Below are positions 56,424 to 64,000 of a DNA stretch of 64,000 bases, one piece after another. The notes beneath the pieces were generated by a model. It saw only the letters and a list, made by a program, of their open reading frames with translations, was not told the DNA's origin and made no database searches. Both the position numbers and the translations under genes were made by a program. The stretch spans positions 1 through 64,000 of the forward strand of contig NZ_CAKKNT010000008.1 in the NCBI RefSeq assembly GCF_918814755.1, read 5' to 3'. The first letter of the stretch is position 1; each line of letters starts with the position of its first letter. This stretch comes from Periweissella ghanensis. GTDB lineage: Bacteria; Bacillota; Bacilli; Lactobacillales; Lactobacillaceae.

Positions 56424-59400
56424 TTAGATTAACTCTCGTAAACAAATTCGTTTTTCATAAAGTCCAGTTGGTGATTGATAGATAAATTCAGCATCATCTA
56501 ATAATTTAATTCCACCATTCCCATTATCTTGCGTTTGTAAATTCGGCCAATCCTTTTCTTTTTTGAAATATTTTTTAATAGCCTTTCTAAAACCAGCATT
56601 ATTTTGTAACACGTACATTAAATCAATTAAAAAGTCTTGTTGTACATTCACTTCTAAATCAATAAATTGTTCTCGTAATCCTTGAAGCCGTTGTAAATGT
56701 TCTGCATATATTGGCATCCGCTTTTGCACATGTTCATTAGTCATTGCATCAAACAATGTCAATAATTCCGTGCGTTCCACTCCCTCACTATTCAGGATAT
56801 GCTTAACCTCATTGGCAAGACTTATTGGTAGCCACAAACTTTCAGCACTATGTCTAAACTCAGAAGTCGTTAAATAAACCAATTCACCATGATCAATCAC
56901 TAATTGATCTAACTTGACGACTGGCATTAAAATCCGCGCGAAGTCTTTAACTTGCTTAATATCGCGAATATAGCGTTCAACCGTCATTTGACCAGATTCG
57001 ATTAATTTATGGACACTCATGGGAATCTTAACTAAGACGTTTTTGGCATCTTTCTTACCTTCAACCCGGACCAGTGTCATATAGGCTGAATTTGAAGCAG
57101 AAAAACCACCATAGTATGCGGTCGCTTTATTACCTTTAACCGGAATTAAACTTCCCCGAGCTTTTACATCATTTTGGGGATTAGGGAATTGCGTTTCTTT
57201 GTACAACTGACCACTCCCAATCCGCGTTGGCCGAGTGAGTAAGATTTTCTTATATGCTAACACTTGACGTAAATAAGCTACGTCGGTGACATTATCAAAC
57301 ACAATCTCGCCATCCCCGTTAATACGTTTCTTAGCATCGTCTGAGAACATTGCATCAATCACAAAACCATAGGGCTTAATTTGACGGTGTGTATCGGCCG
57401 CTTGTTGGCGTAAGCGTGCTAAATATTGCTTAGCATACAAATTAAATTCATTCCCAGCATTATCACTTACCTTACCAGCTTGCATAATGCCGCGACGTTG
57501 CATGAATAACCCGACTGTCATCATCAATAATGAATCAAAAGCATGATGATAATCATTTACATCCCGATTCTTCATAATGCCGAGGCGCTTACGCATATCG
57601 CTCGTCATTTCTGCCCGTACCGCTTGGACCGTTGTCGTATAACTTGGGAACAGTTGCTTAGCTAAGACCGCCACATTTTTAATAATTTGGCGGGTTTCAA
57701 CTAATTGCCGTGCAATAAAGTTAGGGGCTTGTTCCATCCAGTCTTGTTGGTGGGTTAAACGCTTAAGTTTCTTTTCGGTAATCAAATTGTGCTTAAAGGC
57801 TTGGTACCAGATACCTTGACAATTTTCAATAATGGCCCGATCAATAGTTCCATTACTCTTGCGATTATTGGCGGCCCGGTTAACTAAGACTCGGTTATCC
57901 AATGAATTATCCTTGGTAAAGGCTTGGGGAATAATATGATCAACGTCATAGTTGTGCAATTGATGCAACTTAAGTTCTTCCCCAGTATAGAAATCCAACC
58001 CCATTTGGGTGTAGTACAAGAAGATCCGATCATTTTGAATGGTTTCTTTGGTTTCTTCCTTGAATTCAGCAACAATCTTTTTAAACGTCTTTTTCAATTC
58101 CGGTGCATCGTACAAGCGTTTTAACGCATTATAGCGACTATTAGTTTGGCGCGACGCTTGGGTGTCACGAGCAAATTCCAAGAAAATGTTACTTGGTGCC
58201 TCACCACCCATGACTCGTTGAATGTCCAACAAAATATTAAATGATTGCTTAATAGCGCGTTTAATATCGCGTGGTCCAGCTAACTCAGCAATCAAATCAT
58301 CAATTGACGTCTGTCCGGTTTGGGCCATATTTTCGGCTGTCAACCAATCTTGAACACCGTAGCAATCATCATTCATGATTTCCATCAAGTTGCTCCGGGA
58401 CGTATACAATAAATCTAAAATCGATGATTTATTTAAATCTCTATTACTTGTCTTAATAAATGGAGTCTGCAATAGTTTAGCTGATAAGTTACCCCAACCA
58501 GTAAAGTGCTTACGGGCTAATTTGTTAACTTGTGCATCAGTTAAGTTTTTTAGTTGGTGTAATTGGCGGGTTAAGATTTCCGCGTCTTCAAAGACGGTTT
58601 GTAACGTCACAATTTCATCTAATGTTTGGGCATTATTGGGATCAGCTACAAATGCGGCACCCAAAATTTTCTTGAGGTAATGATATGAAGTGAGGTTAGC
58701 ATTAAACTTATTTTCACTATTCGCTAAGCCCGATAATTCACCCTTAACACCATATTTACTCATTAAGAAAGCTGCGACATCGGTTAATTTAACTTTACTA
58801 TTTTCCGTAAAGACTTCATCAAAGATGGCTTGTTTGAAACTAACATCCAGGCGCTTACCATCCAAACGAACATTATTCAGCTCTTGTAAGACATTGTACT
58901 TTTCATACGTGGGCGTGTGCTTAGCTAACGCGGGTTCGCCAAATAAATACGTATCAGTACTAATCATCGCATTAATGAACTTCTTAGCTGATTCGTCAGT
59001 ATCTATAACTTGCTTAAAGTTCCATGGCGTAATCGTGGCATCCGTCTTACGAACCATCCAGTGATTAGCTTGGTCACGACCTTTAGCGTTTTGGCCAACA
59101 ACCATTGGCCCCACGTAATATGGCACCCGAAACTTAAGTAAGCCCATTAATTTATTTTGCGCATCGCCATTTTCATCAACATATGTGGCTTTCAAAAATG
59201 GGTAATATTGACTTTGGTTAGCAATAATTCTAGCTAACTCTTCGGCGTGTAACTGAACTGGAATCGTGCCATTCGCTTTTGTCCGTTGCCGGGGTAAGAA
59301 ATTATCACTATTGTCAGCAAGTTCAAAGCTAGCTAATACATCGGTTGGAATAATGCCATCAAGTGTTGCCAACATAGCTTTAAGCCCTTTAGCATGTTCA

Positions 59401-60449
59401 TCCGGGTTATCACTTAATAGTTGTTTATAGGCAGCATTGACCGCAGCTTTATTTTCACGTGTACGGCCATGGGTTTTAATGTATGCCCAATTTTGCTTGT
59501 GCGTTTCATATCCGGCAACCATAGCGGCTGATAAAGATGATTGTCCTTTTAAAAGCATTTGTAAGGTTAACCCATCAAAGGCATCCTTTAAACTGTACAA
59601 GAAACTACTTAAATCGGCATCCCCTAACAAATCACTCACAAGGCTTAATTTGTCATCGATATCGACGTCATTCATGTTAAATTTCCAGAGCTTCGCTTCA
59701 TCCCCGACTACTTCTTGTTCAAACAAATTCGCAGCATTAACATTTAAGCCGACTAAGGCACTAAAAATTTCTTTAGCGACTCGTTTATCGATATTTACAA
59801 ATTCACGGGCAGCTTCCACGCGACCAGTACGACTCAGTTTAGTATCAACTAACCGTCCTACTAATTGCTCAGAATTATTAATCGTATATTCAGGATCAAG
59901 CAATTGTAAGGCATCCCCAAAAGCTTGTACATCAAAGACCGCCGCCAAATTTAATTTTGCGGTGCTCATCAAGAAATTCCCGCGATACTTCATCAGGTGG
60001 TGAATTGCCAAGTACACTTCACGCAAATCATGTTGGGTTGAATCTTGCATCAAGGCCGCGCGCAAGTGATAAATCGTTGGATATTTTTGGTAAAATGCCT
60101 TATCCGCGAGATTATTGCCAAATAATGATCCTTGATGCCAATTATCGTGATTCACAGCATCATCGGGATGAATCCATGAATATTGTAAACGGTGTAAAAA
60201 TTCCGCATCACCAATTTGGGCTAACGCAGGGGCAAAGATTTCGTTTAGTAATCCTAAACGCCAGTGTCGCCGCGCTAAGCGTCGCCGCGTCGTTCGATAG
60301 GTCCGGCGTTGTGCTGCGGTATCAGCAGGTTCAAACAACCGTACCCCAATAAGATTTTTTCCTTTTTTACGCATCAAACGATTCTGATCATCAACTACCG
60401 ACCATCCAACTGAACCAACCCCAATATCAAGACCAACATTGTACCCCAT
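56424..60449 (-). CDS. cas9: CRISPR-associated endonuclease Cas9 (type II-A)
   Basis: 1341 residues. RuvC-I Asp8 in YNVGLDIGVGSVGW, arginine-rich bridge helix at about residues 55-72 (RRTYRTTRRRLARRHWRL), RuvC-II Glu near 757 in NIFLEFARD, HNH His near 837 in YDVDHIIPQ with NRKSN, RuvC-III HHAFDSLL near 966. All nuclease residues are intact. Length and layout fit type II-A Cas9. I chose ATG at 60449 with AAGGAGT 8 bases upstream. Works with the tracrRNA and crRNA encoded next to it; its PAM is not readable here. Confidence 0.97.
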   Translation of the reverse strand: MGYNVGLDIGVGSVGWSVVDDQNRLMRKKGKNLIGVRLFEPADTAAQRRTYRTTRRRLARRHWRLGLLNEIFAPALAQIGDAEFLHRLQYSWIHPDDAVNHDNWHQGSLFGNNLADKAFYQKYPTIYHLRAALMQDSTQHDLREVYLAIHHLMKYRGNFLMSTAKLNLAAVFDVQAFGDALQLLDPEYTINNSEQLVGRLVDTKLSRTGRVEAAREFVNIDKRVAKEIFSALVGLNVNAANLFEQEVVGDEAKLWKFNMNDVDIDDKLSLVSDLLGDADLSSFLYSLKDAFDGLTLQMLLKGQSSLSAAMVAGYETHKQNWAYIKTHGRTRENKAAVNAAYKQLLSDNPDEHAKGLKAMLATLDGIIPTDVLASFELADNSDNFLPRQRTKANGTIPVQLHAEELARIIANQSQYYPFLKATYVDENGDAQNKLMGLLKFRVPYYVGPMVVGQNAKGRDQANHWMVRKTDATITPWNFKQVIDTDESAKKFINAMISTDTYLFGEPALAKHTPTYEKYNVLQELNNVRLDGKRLDVSFKQAIFDEVFTENSKVKLTDVAAFLMSKYGVKGELSGLANSENKFNANLTSYHYLKKILGAAFVADPNNAQTLDEIVTLQTVFEDAEILTRQLHQLKNLTDAQVNKLARKHFTGWGNLSAKLLQTPFIKTSNRDLNKSSILDLLYTSRSNLMEIMNDDCYGVQDWLTAENMAQTGQTSIDDLIAELAGPRDIKRAIKQSFNILLDIQRVMGGEAPSNIFLEFARDTQASRQTNSRYNALKRLYDAPELKKTFKKIVAEFKEETKETIQNDRIFLYYTQMGLDFYTGEELKLHQLHNYDVDHIIPQAFTKDNSLDNRVLVNRAANNRKSNGTIDRAIIENCQGIWYQAFKHNLITEKKLKRLTHQQDWMEQAPNFIARQLVETRQIIKNVAVLAKQLFPSYTTTVQAVRAEMTSDMRKRLGIMKNRDVNDYHHAFDSLLMMTVGLFMQRRGIMQAGKVSDNAGNEFNLYAKQYLARLRQQAADTHRQIKPYGFVIDAMFSDDAKKRINGDGEIVFDNVTDVAYLRQVLAYKKILLTRPTRIGSGQLYKETQFPNPQNDVKARGSLIPVKGNKATAYYGGFSASNSAYMTLVRVEGKKDAKNVLVKIPMSVHKLIESGQMTVERYIRDIKQVKDFARILMPVVKLDQLVIDHGELVYLTTSEFRHSAESLWLPISLANEVKHILNSEGVERTELLTLFDAMTNEHVQKRMPIYAEHLQRLQGLREQFIDLEVNVQQDFLIDLMYVLQNNAGFRKAIKKYFKKEKDWPNLQTQDNGNGGIKLLDDAEFIYQSPTGLYEKRICLRELI

Positions 60450-60505
60450 CGCAAACACTCCTTTTTATTGTTTTATAAGAAATAAATATATATTTATTTA
60501 ATAAA

Positions 60506-60533
60506 ATTATACTTTTATTTAGAATTAAAACAA
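60506..60533 (-). promoter_or_regulatory. Promoter of cas9
   Basis: Minus strand -35 TTGTTT (60528-60533), 16-base spacer, -10 TATAAT (60506-60511). A perfect 20-bp AT palindrome lies in the leader at 60480-60499. Confidence 0.55.
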
Positions 60534-60546
60534 ACATTAATTAATA

Positions 60547-60648
60547 TTAGTCGTTAATATTTTTAAAAGTTAGTGTCTTGTCCTGTTGTAACCAACTAAA
60601 AAATACCTCAATCGGATTTTTCAATTCAATCGAGGTCCTCGTAGATTG
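60547..60648 (-). pseudogene. Possible 3' scrap of an IS30-like transposase
   Basis: A 33-codon open stretch reads ...ELKNPIEVFFSWLQQDKTLTF before a stop, resembling the C-terminal RxxLxxKTPxEVFF region of IS30-type transposases. No start, no upstream transposase sequence and no inverted repeats are visible. It lies 98 bases upstream of the cas9 start. Confidence 0.3.
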
Positions 60649-60722
60649 TTAATTAGCCATGATAGTCATGGTAGTCATTGAATTACTAATAAGTGACCAG
60701 ATTAATTGGACAACGCTAAAAT

Positions 60723-60756
60723 AAAAAAGCTCGCTGTCAAATGACAACGAGCCTTT
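60723..60756 (-). terminator. Terminator of the HAD phosphatase gene
   Basis: GCTCG-TGTCA / TGACA-CGAGC stem with T run on the minus strand, directly after the stop codon. Confidence 0.85.
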
Positions 60757-60757
60757 G

Positions 60758-61405
60758 CTAATCAATTTTCAAGAGTTGCTTAGGTTTAGAAACGACAAAT
60801 GTCGGCTCTTCAGCCAATAATTCCTTTTTACGATGCGTGCCCCAAGTTACTGCACAGGTCGCTACACCGGCAGATTTTCCCATTTGTAAATCAAAAATGG
60901 CATCCCCAATCATAACGGATTTACTTGGATCAAGCTGGTATTTCTTAATAAGGTACAATAAACCATCTGGGGCTGGTTTAAATTTTTTGACTTGGTCTGA
61001 TCCCAAGACGGCTTTAAAGTACTGATCAATTTCTAATTGTTCTAAGTTACGTTGTAAGGCAGCTGAGTGCTTACTTGACACAACAAACAACTGCTTACCT
61101 TCTTCGTGTAACTGCTTTAAAACTTTACTGATGTGTGGAAATAACGTCAAATTACTATTTTCCATTTGCTTGTAATATGACCGAAAAATTGCCAATAGCT
61201 CATTGAATTCATAATCACTAAATTCAACTTCTGGGGCCATCTTTTTGAAAGATACTTCAATTGGCACACCCATAAAATAAGCGATGGTGTTTTCATCTGG
61301 GACGACTAAATCATAATCACGAAAGGCTGCTTGCGTGGCTACAATCGCCGTCTGGCCGGAGTCAGCCAAAGTCCCATCAAAATCAAAAAAATAATTGTCC
61401 ATCAT
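60758..61405 (-). CDS. HAD-superfamily phosphatase (phosphoglycolate phosphatase/PpaX-like)
   Basis: 215 residues. HAD motif I in FFDFDGTLADSG (Asp8, Asp10), motif II Ser in LFVVSSKHS near residue 110, Lys in KFKPAPDGL and motif IV acidic pair in IGDAIFDLQMGK near residue 170. Cap domain between motifs I and II. The substrate could be phosphoglycolate or pyrophosphate (PpaX type). GGGAG lies before the start. Single gene. Confidence 0.87.
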   Translation of the reverse strand: MMDNYFFDFDGTLADSGQTAIVATQAAFRDYDLVVPDENTIAYFMGVPIEVSFKKMAPEVEFSDYEFNELLAIFRSYYKQMENSNLTLFPHISKVLKQLHEEGKQLFVVSSKHSAALQRNLEQLEIDQYFKAVLGSDQVKKFKPAPDGLLYLIKKYQLDPSKSVMIGDAIFDLQMGKSAGVATCAVTWGTHRKKELLAEEPTFVVSKPKQLLKID

Positions 61406-61510
61406 TTAATCTCCCTCTAGACTTTATTAATAATATACCAAACCCCTCTTAGCAAGACAAGTGGTTAATAGCCTACTGGTCTGGATCCTATTGCTATCAT
61501 AACATGAATG

Positions 61511-62548
61511 CTACTGACTGATGTTTTTAGGATATGGGGCATATGCCATATTAAGGAAGAAAATTGTGACATCTTTTGGCATCATTTGACTAGCATCAGC
61601 TTTTAAAACGATCATTGTTTCGATAAACCCACCTGCTAATGCCGCTTCAAGGGAACCATTATCCCATTTAATTTGCTTCAATGCATCGGCATTCCCAATA
61701 ATTGCGGCTTGACCATAGCTATTTAAAATAGCTTGTAAATTACGAATACTAAAGGCCGTTGCCTCCCGTGTCGGAATATATTCGTTTTCAGTTGTATGTT
61801 CAAAGGTATTAAATACACCTAAATTGACAATTGCCAAGTCACACCCATGTTGGCGCACTTCTTGATCGAGATACGCACAATTCTGATTAATACGCTTGCT
61901 GGGTACACAATTAATAAATTGATAAATCGCCCCAAATAACCGTGTTACAAAATCCGTTTGTGCCATCTCGACATACTTACTTGCATGGCCACCAATTAAT
62001 AGTGGCACGGTCCCATTACCAACATTTTCCGTATAAATATTGGCCTGATCTTGAATTTCATAATAATTCAATAATTGATCAATCACCGGCATTGGTACGT
62101 AATTTGCTTGCACTTGCTTATCATCATATGCATGGCTAACATACGTATCATACCAACTTTGTAACGTTGTCATTAAATCATCATCAATTGTCAACATATC
62201 AATGCAATCGATACAACTTAACAATAAATCTGCCATCCCAACTTCAGCAACATCAAAGCTTGCTAAAAAATGGGATATTTTAATGAATAAATTATTTTCC
62301 GGATGTTGTTGACTTAACTTAGCTGCCATCATTTTAAGTTTAAGCATCATTTCATTAGGCGTTAAGCCTGCAAAAATATCGTCAAAAGTTACGGCGATGG
62401 TAATTGGAAAATTTTCCGGCCGAAATTGCCCTAAATATTCATTAATCATCAACATTGATAAATTCAAGCCCATGACTAACTTTCGTTGACGGCGACTATC
62501 CATTAAATATGGCGTCATAAATTGTTTATATAGTTGTTTATCAAGCAT
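61511..62548 (-). CDS. Degenerate N6-methyltransferase-fold protein, copy 2
   Basis: 345-residue full-length paralog of the protein at 27225-28286. Shared blocks: WYDTYV, QANYVPMPVIDQLLNYY, IYTENVGNG (motif I region), CDLAIVNLGVF (in place of NPPF) and VLKADASQMMPKDV. As in copy 1, the methyl-donor loop is altered (GNG for GSG/GTG) and the NPP[FY] motif is missing. No shared neighbours with copy 1: here it lies between a HAD phosphatase and a LacI gene. AAAGGTG lies before the ATG. Function unknown. Confidence 0.6.
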   Translation of the reverse strand: MLDKQLYKQFMTPYLMDSRRQRKLVMGLNLSMLMINEYLGQFRPENFPITIAVTFDDIFAGLTPNEMMLKLKMMAAKLSQQHPENNLFIKISHFLASFDVAEVGMADLLLSCIDCIDMLTIDDDLMTTLQSWYDTYVSHAYDDKQVQANYVPMPVIDQLLNYYEIQDQANIYTENVGNGTVPLLIGGHASKYVEMAQTDFVTRLFGAIYQFINCVPSKRINQNCAYLDQEVRQHGCDLAIVNLGVFNTFEHTTENEYIPTREATAFSIRNLQAILNSYGQAAIIGNADALKQIKWDNGSLEAALAGGFIETMIVLKADASQMMPKDVTIFFLNMAYAPYPKNISQ

Positions 62549-62708
62549 TTTTACACCTTTATTTTCTACTATTTTTATGCGGTATGCCGCCGCGACAAAA
62601 AATATCGTAACATTTTCTGTATCCTTGGTGTTATCAACAAACTCAAAGAAATAAAATTGTAATATAAAAATTTGATAACTGATTTATCCATTATTTTTGG
62701 CGAAAAAA

Positions 62709-62735
62709 AAACGAACTTAATTTAAGCTCGTTACA
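62709..62735 (-). terminator. Terminator of the LacI gene
   Basis: AACGA-CTTAA / TTAAG-TCGTT stem with a nine-T run on the minus strand. Confidence 0.8.
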
Positions 62736-62740
62736 TTTTA

Positions 62741-63784
62741 TTATAGTGACGTTCCTTCGATAATTTCCGCTTTTATATGCACAATATCAGCAGGTAGATC
62801 ATCATTTTTAATTTGGGCGACTAACATTTTGGCACTCATCCGACCCATTTCCATTGGATTTTGCCGGACTAAGGTTAAATCCGGATCCAAAATATTAATC
62901 ATTGGGGTATCTGCAAACCCAACAATCCCAATTTGTTGGGGATATTTAACGTTTTTACGAATTTTCAAGCCAACTAATTGTAAAAGGAGTGGCTCCTTTA
63001 AGGCAACAATGGCCGTTTTAATTTGGCGATGATTAGTTAATTCACCAATGCGGTTGTGCACGGCATCCCCATCAAAGTGATTTTCATCAACTTCAATGAT
63101 GTGGGTTATTAATCCGGCTGCTTCGACTTGCTCCTGAATTCCTTTAACTCGTAGTTGCCGAGATGTCGTTGCAGCAACCGTTTCAGTTAAAATAATGACT
63201 TCCTCATACCCTTTATCGACAATTAATTGCCCTAATTGTTGACTAATCTCTTCATTATTTGATTCAATTACCGGCCAGTATGGTTCATCAAAGTGCCGAT
63301 CTAAAATCATTACTGGTAAGCCTAAGTCTTTAAGTGCTGTAAAATCATGTAATTTATTTTGAACAGGTTGCACTAACAAGCCCGCTAATTGTCGATTGCG
63401 CATTTCAGTGAGTAATTGCTGTTCACGATCAACATCACCATTACTATTTATCAATACTAATTCGTACCCAACACTAAATAAATATTCTTCTGCCCCTTTA
63501 TAGAGCTCAACTGAAAAGCTATCATCCACATTAGCCACCATTATTCCAATTGTGCTGGATGTCTTTTGCTTTAAATTCTGCGCTACTTTATTGGGTACGT
63601 AATTATTTTCTTTAATAATACGCCCAATTCGTTCGGCCGTTTCTGCTGACATTCGATTTAAATGCCCATGTAAATACCGCGAAACGGTCGCAATCGAGAC
63701 ATCTGCTAAATTAGCAATATCTTGGATTGTAACTGGGGCATTCGGAATTTTATTGTATTCGTTATCAGGCATAGGCTTACTCAC
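62741..63784 (-). CDS. LacI-family transcriptional regulator
   Basis: 347 residues. HTH at about residues 18-65 (VTIQDIANLADVSIATVSRY with hinge helix NKVAQNLKQK) and a periplasmic-binding-type effector domain from TIGIMVANVDDSF. Likely a sugar-response repressor (KdgR/CcpA-like group), with its target genes outside the window. Start uncertain: GTG at 63784 or ATG five codons later; neither has a strong ribosome site. The 216 bases beyond it to the window end show no gene. Confidence 0.85.
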   Translation of the reverse strand: MSKPMPDNEYNKIPNAPVTIQDIANLADVSIATVSRYLHGHLNRMSAETAERIGRIIKENNYVPNKVAQNLKQKTSSTIGIMVANVDDSFSVELYKGAEEYLFSVGYELVLINSNGDVDREQQLLTEMRNRQLAGLLVQPVQNKLHDFTALKDLGLPVMILDRHFDEPYWPVIESNNEEISQQLGQLIVDKGYEEVIILTETVAATTSRQLRVKGIQEQVEAAGLITHIIEVDENHFDGDAVHNRIGELTNHRQIKTAIVALKEPLLLQLVGLKIRKNVKYPQQIGIVGFADTPMINILDPDLTLVRQNPMEMGRMSAKMLVAQIKNDDLPADIVHIKAEIIEGTSL

Positions 63785-64000
63785 ATTTCATATGGACAAA
63801 TTTTGCCACAGCGCATTCGTTAGTAACCATTACTCATGATGTTTATTGATACGCTATGCTAGTTAGCTCCTATTATAGGTTATTTTACAATTAAATACAT
63901 ATAAATCCCTTGTTTTTTTGAAAAATATTTACGTTTATTTTATTTTTTCTATGTAAATTTGCTTAAAAAGCCACATAAATCAGCTAAAATTTTAGTTTAA

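Noticed and set aside
59437-60003. 188-codon open frame on the plus strand inside cas9
   Set aside because: It is antisense to highly conserved Cas9 sequence, lacks a ribosome site and has shadow-type composition.
1-64000. tRNA, rRNA, prophage or conjugative element genes
   Set aside because: None could be recognised anywhere in the window on reading both strands.

Overview
The window looks like a chromosomal segment of a low-to-moderate GC lactic acid bacterium of the family Lactobacillaceae. Support comes from AT-rich codon use, strong AGGAGG-type ribosome binding sites, occasional TTG and GTG starts, CcpA cre sites, a mannitol PTS, a choloylglycine (bile salt) hydrolase, and a type II-A CRISPR-Cas locus whose repeat resembles those of the L. 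casei/rhamnosus group. The genus cannot be fixed from sequence reading alone. A Weissella/Leuconostoc-side lineage is possible but unproven.

Layout. Positions 1-19,240 are mostly housekeeping, nearly all on the minus strand: ppaC, a small Cys-containing protein, a LysR regulator, parE-parC, dnaG-rpoD with its own promoter and leader hairpin, then an antiporter / PTS-IIA-like / accB-like / recO cluster, two tandem paralogous orphan genes on the plus strand, topA and dprA. Positions 19,300-33,400 hold a YeiH-type exporter with a divergent LysR regulator, a 5'-truncated TnpB with its transposon right end, an SMR pump, signal peptidase I, a candidate cre-controlled small RNA, redox and DNA-repair genes, a degenerate N6-methyltransferase-like protein, a secreted repeat protein, a HEPN-domain protein, TauE, a cysteine hydrolase and a SemiSWEET.

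Positions 33,600-41,070 are a glycan-use cluster: a GH3 glycosidase, an MFS transporter, a DUF4091 glycosidase-like protein and an esterase on the minus strand, with a divergent AraC regulator and a cre site between. Positions 41,100-50,000 carry a small membrane protein, the bile salt hydrolase-family gene, the mtlA-mtlR-mtlF-mtlD operon, a roughly 430-nt ORF-free interval with its own promoter, cre and terminator (candidate ncRNA), and a second AraC paralog with the same promoter plan as the first.

Positions 52,200-60,450 are a complete type II-A CRISPR-Cas locus read from the minus strand (cas9, cas1, cas2, csn2, array of 32 full repeats), with a tracrRNA on the plus strand between cas9 and cas1. 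All Cas9 nuclease motifs are intact. After it come an IS30-like scrap, a HAD phosphatase, a second copy of the degenerate methyltransferase-like protein and a LacI regulator.

Most unusual items: the two ORF-free transcription units with cre sites, the pair of methyltransferase-fold proteins lacking catalytic motifs, the HEPN protein, the two AraC paralogs that kept a common cre/-10 promoter, the second Cys-less IIB domain in MtlA, the very short CRISPR leader, and the tracrRNA terminator that also separates cas9 from cas1-cas2-csn2.
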